Positions 34,500 through 43,268 of a stretch of DNA of 64,000 nt are shown piece by piece. Source of the stretch: JAJEFO01 sp022819605 (GTDB taxonomy: Bacteria > Pseudomonadota > Alphaproteobacteria > Rhodobacterales > Rhodobacteraceae); contig OZ244901.1 of assembly GCA_965221545.1 (NCBI GenBank), positions 372,001 to 436,000 of the forward strand, given 5' to 3'. Both the position numbers and the translations under genes were made by a program. The stretch's first letter is position 1; every line of letters starts with the position of its first letter. A model generated the notes under the pieces. That model was not told the origin of the DNA. It made no database searches and worked only from the letters and a program-made list of their open reading frames with translations.

Positions 34500-35803
34500 T
34501 GAACGCCGGGATGCTGGCTTCCACCACGCTAGGCGATCTTCTCTTCACGCTGCTTGATCGACGACCGTTTGGCAGGAAGTTTGAGGACGGGCGCGAGATC
34601 AAGGAGATTTGCCTAGCTCTCCTGACTGAAACCGACGAATCTTCGAGCCGGCAATTGGCGGACACCATCCTGAACCGGTACCGCGTGCTGGACCGGGATC
34701 GGAAGATCGCGTTCTTCGAGTTTTTGAATGACGAGCTGGATCTTGACGCCGCCAGGGTCGCGGATTTGGCCAGGACCTACGGCTCGGATCCTTCGCCGGG
34801 AAACTTCAAGGCCCTCTCCAAGGCCTCCGAGCCACAAAGGCAGGCCCTGTTTCGCCAACTGAACGAAGCACCCGGGGCCACAGCGGAAATCGTGCGGATG
34901 CGACGGGATCTGCTGACCTCGCTGGAGGAGCGACCGGAACTTGCCAGAACCGATCACGATATCGTTCACTTGCTGCGCAGCTGGTTCAATCGGGGCTTTC
35001 TGGTCATGAGGCAAATCAACTGGGAAAGCCCGGCCTCGATTCTGGAAAAGATCATCGCCTATGAGGCAGTGCATGAAATCGGCACTTGGGACGACCTGCG
35101 CCGCCGCCTGCAGCCTGTTGACCGGCGCTGCTTTGCGTTCTTCCATCCCGCGATGCCGCACGAGCCGCTGATTTTTGTCGAGGTGGCGTTGACCAGCGGC
35201 GTTCCGAAATCGATTCAGTCGGTGCTTTCCGAAGAGCGCGAAGCCATGGACGCGGAAGACGCCGAAACGGCCGTATTCTACTCAATTTCCAACTGCCAAG
35301 CGGGGCTGGCGGGCGTGTCTTTCGGCAATTCGCTGATCAAGCAGGTCGTGCGCGACCTGTCTCACGATCTTCCCAACATAAGGGCATTCGTGACCCTATC
35401 GCCAATTCCCGGGTTGATGCGCTGGTTGAAGAACGAAGGGACTCCTCAAAGTGGCGGCGACCCCCAAGGCATTGAGAGACTCGCTGCGAAGTACCTATTG
35501 GACGCAAAGGCACCGGACGGTCTTCCCTTGGACCCAGTTGCTCGATTCCACCTCGGGAACGGTGCGATTGTGCACGCAATTCACTCCGACGCCGATCTGT
35601 CGGAAACGGGTCTCGCGCAATCGTCTGGCGTGATGGTGAACTACAAGTACGATCTGTCGCGGATCGCACAGAACACGATTCAATTTTCCAAGCGGCGAGA
35701 AGTCGTTGCCACGTCTTCGGTCAAGAACCTGGCGAAGCGCGCCGCGGTGGCTTCAGGAGGCCCGGCAACTCTTCCGATCGGAATGCGAACGCGAAGAGAG
35801 TGA
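34499..35803 (+). CDS. Malonyl-CoA decarboxylase
   Basis: Converts malonyl-CoA to acetyl-CoA and CO2. The 434-residue protein has the helical N-terminal domain (about 1-170) and GNAT-fold catalytic domain (VHEIGTWDDLRRRLQPVDRR, the catalytic Ser/His region CFAFFHPAMPHEPLIFVEVA, YSISNCQAGLAGVSFGNSLI, FVTLSPIPGL and HLGNGAIVHAIH). ATG 34499 gives TGATG coupling to yciI and a family-like N-terminus. A malonyl-CoA synthetase partner is 13 kb away at 48612. The C-terminus past KRAA is not conserved. Confidence 0.93.
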   Translation: MNAGMLASTTLGDLLFTLLDRRPFGRKFEDGREIKEICLALLTETDESSSRQLADTILNRYRVLDRDRKIAFFEFLNDELDLDAARVADLARTYGSDPSPGNFKALSKASEPQRQALFRQLNEAPGATAEIVRMRRDLLTSLEERPELARTDHDIVHLLRSWFNRGFLVMRQINWESPASILEKIIAYEAVHEIGTWDDLRRRLQPVDRRCFAFFHPAMPHEPLIFVEVALTSGVPKSIQSVLSEEREAMDAEDAETAVFYSISNCQAGLAGVSFGNSLIKQVVRDLSHDLPNIRAFVTLSPIPGLMRWLKNEGTPQSGGDPQGIERLAAKYLLDAKAPDGLPLDPVARFHLGNGAIVHAIHSDADLSETGLAQSSGVMVNYKYDLSRIAQNTIQFSKRREVVATSSVKNLAKRAAVASGGPATLPIGMRTRRE

Positions 35804-35907
35804 TTGGCAAACTCTCGGCTACTGCACTTGCTCGGAGCACGAGGTTCTAGATTCATTCAAGACCCAACATCGCGGCAAGGTGTTCCGACCAACGTAGGCA
35901 GACGGCA

Positions 35908-36381
35908 TCAATTTCCTTCGAAGGCAGACCTCACTGTGGCAATGTCGATTTTGCCCATGCCCAACATTGCCGTCTGCGCACGTGCCGCGGCCTCGCGGTC
36001 ATCCGCACCCAGCATTTGCGGCAAGGCCTGAGGATAGACCTGCCACGATACGCCCCAGCGATCGATCAGCCAGCCGCACCGCCCTGCCTCACCGCCATCG
36101 GCCAAGAGGGCATCCCATATACGGTCAGTTTCGTCCTGATCCGACGTGGTGACAGCAACTGAGCAGGCCGGACTCAGTTTGTAGTGAGAGCCGCCGTTGA
36201 TGATTTGGTAGGGCACACCCCCAAGAGCGAAAGAGACCAGCAACGGTTCACCGTCCCCGGTGTCGGGCGTATGCAGTTCACTTCCTGGGATCAGGCTCAC
36301 GTAGAATTTCGCTGCTTCCAGGCCCTTGCCGTCAAACCAAAGGCAGGTTCGAATTGAGTTGTTCTGGTTCAAGATGTTCAT
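35908..36381 (-). CDS. VOC-family (PhnB-like) protein
   Basis: A 157-residue PhnB-type glyoxalase-fold protein. It starts MNILNQNNSIRTCLWFDGKG and has EAAKFYVSLIPGSELH, SFALGGVPYQIINGG and GWLIDRWGVSWQVYPQALPQ as in the 3-demethylubiquinone methyltransferase-like/PhnB family. It is monocistronic, 104 bp downstream of and convergent with the malonyl-CoA decarboxylase gene. The function of this family is poorly known. Confidence 0.85.
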   Translation of the reverse strand: MNILNQNNSIRTCLWFDGKGLEAAKFYVSLIPGSELHTPDTGDGEPLLVSFALGGVPYQIINGGSHYKLSPACSVAVTTSDQDETDRIWDALLADGGEAGRCGWLIDRWGVSWQVYPQALPQMLGADDREAAARAQTAMLGMGKIDIATVRSAFEGN

Positions 36382-36655
36382 TCCTTGCCTGTAGCGACGA
36401 GCATTCTCGCGTTACCTCAAATTCGAAAGGGATTTCGCGCGAACTCATTCGTTTGTGTCCTGTCGCCGTTCCCAGTTTGCCGAGCGGCACCTTCCGACAT
36501 GTGAGTGTACCATGTCTTTCCGAAGAAGTTGAGCATTGAGAGCCATCATCCGGATGCAACGCTTGAGTCAGGACATGAGATCAGGTGCCGCGCTTCGGCC
36601 GATTGACAAAAAATGTTCGTGGCGCTCCTTGCTTGGCAACTGTAGATTTCGCGCC

Positions 36656-37135
36656 ATGCCGACACTGCCTGACTTTCGACTGGAAACCCATTTCTCGAGA
36701 TGGGAGTTCAAGGCCAAGCACCACTTGACCGCGTCAGATGCAGAGAGCATCTCGATGCGCGAGTTGCTGGCGATGGCATCCCCGGAGGATCGGGAAGCGT
36801 TCGACAGCCTTTGGCTCGGCTATACAGAGACCTTCGGTGCCCCCGATCTTCGTGAGGCGATTGCAGGCACGTATCTGCGGCAATCGCCTTCTGACATCCT
36901 GTGCTTTGCAGGAGCGAGCGAGGGAATCTTTGCTGCCAACAACGTGATTCTCGACGTCGACAGCCACGCCATTGTTGTAACGCCAAACTACCAAAGCCAT
37001 GAAACCTTGCCTCTCGCGATCTGCGAGGCAATCGGAGTGCCGTTCGACCCGGTCGATAACTGGTCGCTCGACATCGACCGCATCGGGGACGCGATCCGTC
37101 CAAACACGCGACTGGTCACTATGAATTTCCCCCAT
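36656..37135 (+). pseudogene. Aminotransferase class I/II, truncated by an IS insertion
   Basis: An intact N-terminal ~158 residues of a PLP-dependent fold-type I aminotransferase: LETHFSRWEFKAKHHLTASD, ETFGAPDLREAIAGTYL, CFAGASEGIFAANNVILD and IRPNTRLVTMNFPH. The conserved continuation NPTG is replaced by element-derived sequence right after NFPH (about 37130). The PLP lysine, the rest of the large domain and the C-terminal domain are absent and do not reappear beyond the element, so insertion was accompanied by deletion. Resembles capreomycidine-synthase-like aminotransferases. Confidence 0.82.
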
Positions 37136-37450
37136 AGAACTCGCGCAGGGGACTGTCGCGTTCAGGCGACAGGCTGCAAGCGCCGGTGGGTCCGTGGTCC
37201 TGGTCGACCCGCGCGGCACCTCCCAGCGATGCAGCGGATGCGGGGCAGAGCCGGACAGGCCGAAGACGCTCGCGGACAGGGTGCACGGCTGCGACGTCTG
37301 CGGTCTCGTGCTTGACCGCGACGTCAACGCCGCCCGCAACGTGCTGCAGCAGCTCAAGGGGCCGGGAACCGGCCTTCGGTCGCGAAGCGTGCGGGTTGCC
37401 GCGTAGCTTGGCCGAGAAGCCGTCGCCTTCAGGCGAGGGAGTGTTCACCG
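37136..37450 (+). mobile_element. IS200/IS605-type TnpB element remnant
   Basis: A short element derivative inside the aminotransferase. The left part carries a hairpin CTGTCGC/GCGACAG (37153-37172). From about 37176 to 37406 it encodes only the C-terminus of TnpB (OrfB): VVLVDPRGTSQRCSGCGAEP, HGCDVCGLVLDRDVNAARNV, i.e. the zinc ribbon plus the last RuvC Asp (in DRDVNAARN). The first ~300 residues and any TnpA are gone. The right end has the hairpin typical of these elements. Exact borders are inferred. Confidence 0.75.
37411..37450 (+). ncRNA. Right-end hairpin / possible omega-RNA (reRNA) 3' scaffold
   Basis: Just past the TnpB stop, GAAGCCGTCGCCTTCAGGCGA folds with a CGCC/GGCG stem and TTCA loop (37424-37435), followed by GGGAGTGTTCAC. 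This layout matches the 3' end of TnpB-associated omega-RNA, where the guide would start at the DNA outside the element. Expression is doubtful because TnpB is truncated. Confidence 0.4.
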
Positions 37451-37681
37451 AACAAGCAAGCATTCGGGAAACTGCGTCATTCTAAACTTGGCTGTCGGAC
37501 TTGGGAGTGGAGTCCAGCGCTGCCGCAAGAAGCTCAAACATTGCCATCGGCAGGCTCTCAAGCGGCCGTTTCACCGGCTGAAATGGAGGCAATCGTTGAT
37601 GTGACGCCTGCACAAGTGGCGACTTCCACGCAAGCTTCGATGCGGAGCGCTTTGCGCGACTTGCGATTGGAACTCGGCGAT

Positions 37682-38593
37682 TCACTTCTTGAAACTCTGC
37701 AGATGCTCCTCAAGCCGCTCCGAGAAATGCAGGATTTCAATGCGGTGCTGCTCTTGCTTGCGGACCCAAAGCGCGATGTCTCTGCGGATCTCTGGAAAGT
37801 CCGACTGGACAATCTGCGCCCCGCCGAGGTCACCAAGCATCCCGATGAGCCGTTCCGGCAATGCGACCAAGGCATCGGTCGTCTTCAGCAAGTGCAGGGG
37901 GATCATAAGGTCGCCTGTAATTGAAATGTTCTGTTTCTTGGGTTCAATCCCTAGGAAACGGAAGATTTCGGACTCCGTTCCGTGGATGCCTGCGCGTGCT
38001 CCAGCGATCACCCATCGCGCCCTTTCGAGTCGTTGCTTGGTTGCGGCCACTCCCTTTCGAGCTAGTTCCGATTGGGCGCCAGCGACAATCACCAGCCTGT
38101 CAGGGAAGATCACTTTCTGGGTCAGGCTCCCCTCGTGAAGCCGCAACTGTGACGGCGCGAGAACGACATCAAGCCGGTTGTCGATCAGCCGTCTGATCAA
38201 AGGGGCAGCTGAGGCACTGAAGACGAGAAGGGCATAGGGCCATGCGCCACGGAGCGATTTCTCGACAAGGCCGGGGATGATCGTCGCTGCCAGAAACGGG
38301 CCAACCCCGAGGCGCAACTCGGAAATGATCCCCTCTCGCCATCGCCGAAGGGCGTCATCCGCAGCTTCGGATTCCGCCAGTATCGCCCGGCCCCGTTCCG
38401 CCAGTCGTTCACCGACGTCCGTGGCAGTGACGCCATGGCTTTCGCGGATCAGGACGGGCGCCCCGACACGGTCTTCGATGATCTTTATGCTGCGGCTGAG
38501 CGTCGGCTGGGTGACATTGAGCCGCTTTGCGGCCCTGTTGATCGAGCCAAGATCGATCGCAACGGCAAGTTGGATCAGGAGGCGCGGATCCAT
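37682..38593 (-). CDS. LysR-family transcriptional regulator
   Basis: A 303-residue LysR activator. ATG 38593 (MDPRLLIQLAVAIDLGSINR) gives the standard start; the frame is open further upstream but that part is not LysR-like. The winged helix is AAKRLNVTQPTLSRSIKIIE (residues ~20-40), followed by the linker helix and a periplasmic-binding-type effector domain. It is divergent from the TAXI-sulfatase operon with a 95-bp intergenic region, so it is the likely regulator of that operon. Confidence 0.9.
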   Translation of the reverse strand: MDPRLLIQLAVAIDLGSINRAAKRLNVTQPTLSRSIKIIEDRVGAPVLIRESHGVTATDVGERLAERGRAILAESEAADDALRRWREGIISELRLGVGPFLAATIIPGLVEKSLRGAWPYALLVFSASAAPLIRRLIDNRLDVVLAPSQLRLHEGSLTQKVIFPDRLVIVAGAQSELARKGVAATKQRLERARWVIAGARAGIHGTESEIFRFLGIEPKKQNISITGDLMIPLHLLKTTDALVALPERLIGMLGDLGGAQIVQSDFPEIRRDIALWVRKQEQHRIEILHFSERLEEHLQSFKK

Positions 38594-38645
38594 GGGTATG
38601 CAAATTCCTATAACTGGCTTCGATTTTCTGATCTTATTTTTATCT

Positions 38646-38663
38646 CCAGTTTCTGCAAGCTGG
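38646..38663. promoter_or_regulatory. Candidate LysR box upstream of the TAXI operon
   Basis: Imperfect 18-bp palindrome CCAGTTTCTGCAAGCTGG in the 95-bp region between divergent lysR and the TAXI gene, 26 bp before the TAXI ATG and overlapping the probable promoter. Binding is inferred. Confidence 0.35.
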
Positions 38664-38688
38664 GCGCGCAGACAATTGGGAGGACTCC

Positions 38689-39696
38689 ATGAAAACGCTT
38701 CGAATGGCGGCAATTGCCGCCGCACTTGCAACAGCACCGCTGACACTTGCACAGGCCGACACCCTGAAGGCCGAAGGTGGCTCGGCGGCGGGTCTGAGTG
38801 CGCTCGTTCCTCAACTTCTCTCGAAGTATGCGGCACCTGACCACGAAATCCGGGTCAACGTTGACCAGACCCTTACGCGGGCCGCGCTGAAGGTTGCCAC
38901 AGGCGCGATTGACATGGCCAGTACGCCAGCTGGCGCATTCTCCCGCATGCGGGTTGGCAAGGGTCCGTACAAGGACCTTGGGCAAGAAGCGATCGATGCT
39001 TCCGAGAACATCCGGTCCCTGTTCTCCTTCCTTGGCGGGCACATCCACGTCATGACCTATGAGGACAGCGGCATCAAAAGCTGGGAGGACATCAAGGGCA
39101 AGCGCGTGTTCGTCGGGCCGCCTGCAGGATCGGCGTCGGCCCAGACGACAAAGCTGATTCAATCGATCACCGGCTTCAAGGCCAACGAGGATTACGAGGC
39201 GATCAAGCTCGCATGGTCCGCGGCAAGCCAGGCGTTCGAAGATGGCAAGTTCGATGTCTTCATGCGTACGGGGACCATGGGCTCGGCGGCGGTTGACCAG
39301 TACGGCGCGGCCAAGAAGTTCCGCCTCCTCGGCATTCCAGAAGAGGTCATAGGCACCGATGCGTGGAATGACTACCTGAGCACCCCGGGCTACGCTGCCG
39401 ATACGCTCCCGGCAGGGTCGTACTCCAACCAGGTCAACAACGATGAAGACCTTCTTGCCACGGCCTACGTGATGTTCCTTAGCGTAAACAAGGACATGGC
39501 TGATGACGTTGCCTATCAGTTGACCAAGGCGATGTTCGAGAACCTCGACGACGCGCATTCGGTCAATCAGGGCCTGACACCGTTGACGCTGGACAATGCC
39601 TTTGTCTCGCTTGGTGCACGCCTGCATCCGGGCGCGATTCGCTACTATGAAGAAATGGGTGTGTCGATCCCGGACAATCTTCGCGGCGGTTCGTAG
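38689..39696 (+). CDS. TAXI-family TRAP transporter solute-binding protein
   Basis: Periplasmic ligand-binding protein, 335 residues, with signal peptide MKTLRMAAIAAALATAPLTL cleaved near AQA-DTL. TAXI features are AEGGSAAGLSALVPQLLSKY, GAIDMASTPAGAF, GKRVFVGPPAGSASAQTTKL and the C-terminal LHPGAIRYYEEMG. A GGGAGGA ribosome site precedes the start. The next gene is its fused permease. Ligand expected to be an organic anion; the operon suggests a sulfated or carboxylated aromatic compound (inferred). Confidence 0.9.
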   Translation: MKTLRMAAIAAALATAPLTLAQADTLKAEGGSAAGLSALVPQLLSKYAAPDHEIRVNVDQTLTRAALKVATGAIDMASTPAGAFSRMRVGKGPYKDLGQEAIDASENIRSLFSFLGGHIHVMTYEDSGIKSWEDIKGKRVFVGPPAGSASAQTTKLIQSITGFKANEDYEAIKLAWSAASQAFEDGKFDVFMRTGTMGSAAVDQYGAAKKFRLLGIPEEVIGTDAWNDYLSTPGYAADTLPAGSYSNQVNNDEDLLATAYVMFLSVNKDMADDVAYQLTKAMFENLDDAHSVNQGLTPLTLDNAFVSLGARLHPGAIRYYEEMGVSIPDNLRGGS

Positions 39697-39708
39697 GACA
39701 CTCGCGTC

Positions 39709-39731
39709 GGGCCGGGCCCTGCGCCCGGCCC
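39709..39731 (+). promoter_or_regulatory. Strong intra-operon hairpin after the TAXI gene
   Basis: Perfect 9-bp GC stem GGGCCGGGC/GCCCGGCCC with a 5-nt loop, 12 bp after the TAXI stop and 40 bp before the permease start. There is no U-tract. Such hairpins commonly protect the binding-protein mRNA 3' end and lower permease expression. Confidence 0.6.
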
Positions 39732-39771
39732 CTCACTCATCTCGTCCGTCCCAAGCTCCTGGAGTCAGGAC

Positions 39772-41703
39772 ATGGCCTCGGTGAACAATTCCGCGCGTCC
39801 CCTCAGGGAACGCATTCTGCTGCTTATCGGATTTTGCTTTGCGGCATTGGGGTTCCTCAATGCCGTTCCGGATCTTGGGCCATTGCCGTCGATTGGCGTC
39901 ATTCCGGCGGTTGACCTTCATCCAACGGTCTTTGCCAGCGGGTTCATCATTTCCTTTCTTGCCATTTCGCGGTTCTCAGGCGGATCAAGCGCAATTCTGA
40001 CGACCGCCTTCAACGCAATTCTGGTGTGCGTCGGCCTCTATGCGCTTTGGTCCTTCAACGTCTCGGTCTCGCGGATCGAGGACGTCGGTCTCTTCTTCTT
40101 CGAGGATTTCCACGCTTGGATGACCGTGATTGGTTGCGTGATCATACTGTACTTTTGCTGGCGGATCTGGGGACTGCCGCTTGCCGTCGTTGGCACCTTG
40201 GCCCTCCTCTATTTTTTCTTCGGCGAGCACCTTCCTGGAATACTCGGCCACGCAGGCATGGACTTTGTCCAGGATACACCGGCCGAGCTCTGGTACAACA
40301 CCGGCGACGGGGTCATGGGTAACATCCTGGCGATCCTCGTGAACACCGTCTTTCCATTCATCATTATGGGCGCGGTGCTTGAGGGGACAGGTGGCGGAGC
40401 CTCGATGATCAAGTTGAGCTTCTACGCCATGCGAAGGTTTCGCGGCGGCCCCGCGCACGCGGCGATCATGGCATCGTCGCTCTTCGGCACCGTGTCCGGT
40501 TCGGCCGTGGCCAACGTGGTCGGAACGGGGGTCATCACGATCCCAATGATCAAGAGGCGCGGCTTTCGCCCGACATTCGCCGGTGGCGTCGAGGCAACGG
40601 CGTCGACGGGCGGTCAGATCATGCCGCCGATCATGGGTGCCGCTGCCCTCGTCATGGCAGATTTCATTGCGATCGACTATCTCATCATCATTGTTGCGGC
40701 GGTTGTGCCTGCCGTTGCATATTATGCCTCGCTCTTCACGACGGTGGTGTTCGAATCCCGGTCTCTCGGCGTCGAGGCGACGCCCGATTCCGACATGGAT
40801 CCAATCACGCTGCAGGACTGGATCAGTCTCATTCTGGTCATCGTTCCGATCTCGATTGTCGTGATTGCGCTGATTCTAGGCTTCTCGCCGGCGGGATCGG
40901 CGATGATCGCCCTGAGCGTGCTTCTCGTCCTGAGCTTCCTGAACCCCGAGATGCGCAGAAAGCCGATCTTGGTTGCCGAGAGCTTTGCCAAGGGCGGTGT
41001 GACATTTGGCCGGCTTCTCATGGCCATCGGCACAGTCAGCATCATCATTGCCGTGCTCGGGTCCACGGGTTTGCCGCTGGAATTTGCGAAGGTCATCAGC
41101 AGCAACGCCGGTCAAAACTTGCTTCTTGCCCTGATCTTTGCCGCGGTCGCGGCGCTAATACTGGGTATGGGAATGCCCACATTGCCAGCCTACCTGACGA
41201 TCATCATCATCCTCGGGCCGTCGCTCACCAGCCTTGGTCTGACCGACCTTACCGCGCACTTCTTCGTGTTCTATTTCGGGGTCGCTTCGGCAATCACGCC
41301 GCCTGTCGCCATGGCCGCCTTTGCCGCGGCCTCAATCTCGGGCGGCGGGGCCATCGGGACGGCGGTTCAGGCGACCCGGATCGGCATCGTCATATTCGCA
41401 ATCCCGTTTTTTTTCGCCTTCAACCCCCAGATGCTGATCGTGGCCGAGGCCGGCGGTGTCTTTGCCATTGGCGGGTTTGTGTTTCTCCTGCTCCGTCTGG
41501 CGCTGCTCATTTACATGCTTGCGTCCGCAGCCTCGAGATTCGACCGGGGCAAGATGTCCGTCTGGGAGGTCATCGCGCGGGCGGCGGCCGGGCTCTTGCT
41601 GATCCACCCATCCGCAATAGTCTGCGGAATTGCGGCCTTGGCCTCCATTGGATTGATCGCACTGCACTACGGTGTTCTGAGCCGAAAAGAGGCCGCAGCA
41701 TGA
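39772..41703 (+). CDS. TRAP transporter fused permease (DctQM, TAXI type)
   Basis: A 643-residue integral membrane protein with roughly 17 hydrophobic segments. The N-terminal ~170 residues are the DctQ-like part (LLIGFCFAALGFLNAVPDLG region) and the rest the DctM-like part. Typical motifs are SSLFGTVSGSAVANVVGTGV, TASTGGQIMPPIMGAAALVM, MGMPTLPAYLTIIIILGPSL and the corresponding C-terminal FGVASAITPPVAMAAFAAAS. It energises uptake with the TAXI protein encoded 75 bp upstream. Its 3' end overlaps the sulfatase start by 4 bp (ATGA). Confidence 0.93.
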   Translation: MASVNNSARPLRERILLLIGFCFAALGFLNAVPDLGPLPSIGVIPAVDLHPTVFASGFIISFLAISRFSGGSSAILTTAFNAILVCVGLYALWSFNVSVSRIEDVGLFFFEDFHAWMTVIGCVIILYFCWRIWGLPLAVVGTLALLYFFFGEHLPGILGHAGMDFVQDTPAELWYNTGDGVMGNILAILVNTVFPFIIMGAVLEGTGGGASMIKLSFYAMRRFRGGPAHAAIMASSLFGTVSGSAVANVVGTGVITIPMIKRRGFRPTFAGGVEATASTGGQIMPPIMGAAALVMADFIAIDYLIIIVAAVVPAVAYYASLFTTVVFESRSLGVEATPDSDMDPITLQDWISLILVIVPISIVVIALILGFSPAGSAMIALSVLLVLSFLNPEMRRKPILVAESFAKGGVTFGRLLMAIGTVSIIIAVLGSTGLPLEFAKVISSNAGQNLLLALIFAAVAALILGMGMPTLPAYLTIIIILGPSLTSLGLTDLTAHFFVFYFGVASAITPPVAMAAFAAASISGGGAIGTAVQATRIGIVIFAIPFFFAFNPQMLIVAEAGGVFAIGGFVFLLLRLALLIYMLASAASRFDRGKMSVWEVIARAAAGLLLIHPSAIVCGIAALASIGLIALHYGVLSRKEAAA

Positions 41704-43268
41704 GCAAGCGGCCCAACATCCTCTACTTCATGACAGACCAGCATCGGGCGGACTGGCTCGGGCATGCTGGTCATCCGGTGGTGAATACGCCCAATATCGA
41801 CGGCATCGCGGCACGGGGCACCCGGTTCACCAACTTCTATGTGACGTCGCCCGTCTGCATGCCGAACCGCGGCGCCATTTTCACCGGAAGGTACCCTTCG
41901 GTGAATGGCCTTCGTCACAACGGTCTGCCCCTTCCGGCAGATGCGAATACCTTCGTAGACGTCTTGCGTGCGGGAGGGTACCGAACGGCCTCGATCGGCA
42001 AGAGCCATCTCCAGCCGTTCACGAGCCAGCCGATCAAGCGCGAAAGCGAGTGCCATGTCGCAAATCCGGATGTCCCGGAGGCGCACAAGCCAAACGGCAT
42101 GCGATACGAAAGCGAGCAACCTGACACGTACGAAGGGACCGAGTATCATGTGTTGCCGGTCCCCTACTACGGGTTTGACCATGTCCGGATGGTTACCAAC
42201 CACAGTGACGAGTGCGGAGGTCACTACATGCAATGGCTTAGACGCCAGACCAATGAGTGGGCCTTTCTGAAGAATCGCAAGAACCAGTTCCCGCATGACT
42301 ACACGAATCCGCAGGCCTTCCGCACGCGATTACCCGAGGAACTCTATCCGACGTTCTACATTCGCAATGAAGCGCAGGCTTTCTTGGAATCGCGCGCGGG
42401 AGAAGACGCTCCCTTCTTTGCGTTCGTCTCGTTTCCTGATCCTCACCACCCGTTCACTCCGCCGGGAAAGTACTGGGACATGTACGATCCCGACGAATTC
42501 GAGATCGATCTGCCCTATTGCGCGCACAATAATCCGCCGCCGCAGTTGCGCGAGTGGAAGCGGCTCATGGACGAGGGCATCGTTCCGTCGAATTTGCAGC
42601 AGGCATTCATGGCGTCGGAGCGGCAACTCCGGGAAGCCATGGCACTTACCGCCGGGATGATCACGATGATTGACGATGCAGTGGGCGATATCCTTGGAAC
42701 GCTCGAAGCTTCCGGTCTCGCCGAGGACACGATCGTGGTCTTCAACTCGGATCATGGCGACTACATGGGGGCGTTTTCGCTCTTGCTGAAAGGCCCATTT
42801 TCGCACCGCTCGGTCAATCGTGTACCGTTCATCTGGGCTGACCCGCAAAGGGCCGGTGGACAGGTGGCCGACGGACTAGCCGCATCGATCGACATTGGGC
42901 CGACAATGCTCGAGCGCTGCGGGCTGCTTCCCTATTACGGGATGCAGGGCAGGTCGTTTCTGGACCAACTCGATGGTGGCCCTCCCACCCGCGATACCGT
43001 TCTGATCAAGCACGAGGAGAACAAGATCTATCCGGGTTTCGAGAAGCGCCCAAACTTGCGAAACCTCGTCACGCCTTCGCATCGGATGACGGTCTACAAG
43101 GGGCTCGATTTCGGAGAGCTCTACGACCTTCGTGTCGATCCTGACGAGACTTGGAACCTCTGGGACGCGCCGCAGGCGGCAAGCGACAAGGCCGAAATGA
43201 TGATCGCCCTGAACCAGGCCATGCTTGACGCCATCGCGCACGGCCCGCGGCCCAAGAGGATTGCATGA
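41700..43268 (+). CDS. Type I sulfatase (arylsulfatase/choline-sulfatase-like)
   Basis: Alkaline-phosphatase-superfamily sulfatase of 522 residues hydrolysing a sulfate ester. The formylglycine motif CMPNR is at residues 53-57 (SPVCMPNRGAIFTGRYPSVN), so a formylglycine-generating enzyme is needed and is not in this window. Calcium/active-site residues appear in YFMTDQHRADWLG at the start, GKSHLQPF, DPHHPFTPP and FNSDHGDYMGAF with Lys in LLLKGPF. No signal peptide, so it is cytoplasmic and acts after import. It overlaps the permease and the aldehyde dehydrogenase by 4 bp on each side, tying its substrate to the TAXI system. Confidence 0.92.
   Translation: MSKRPNILYFMTDQHRADWLGHAGHPVVNTPNIDGIAARGTRFTNFYVTSPVCMPNRGAIFTGRYPSVNGLRHNGLPLPADANTFVDVLRAGGYRTASIGKSHLQPFTSQPIKRESECHVANPDVPEAHKPNGMRYESEQPDTYEGTEYHVLPVPYYGFDHVRMVTNHSDECGGHYMQWLRRQTNEWAFLKNRKNQFPHDYTNPQAFRTRLPEELYPTFYIRNEAQAFLESRAGEDAPFFAFVSFPDPHHPFTPPGKYWDMYDPDEFEIDLPYCAHNNPPPQLREWKRLMDEGIVPSNLQQAFMASERQLREAMALTAGMITMIDDAVGDILGTLEASGLAEDTIVVFNSDHGDYMGAFSLLLKGPFSHRSVNRVPFIWADPQRAGGQVADGLAASIDIGPTMLERCGLLPYYGMQGRSFLDQLDGGPPTRDTVLIKHEENKIYPGFEKRPNLRNLVTPSHRMTVYKGLDFGELYDLRVDPDETWNLWDAPQAASDKAEMMIALNQAMLDAIAHGPRPKRIA

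Noticed and set aside
37136..37450. CRISPR-like or functional TnpB guide system
   Set aside because: No repeat-spacer array exists, and TnpB lacks most of its RuvC domain, so only a relic can be claimed.
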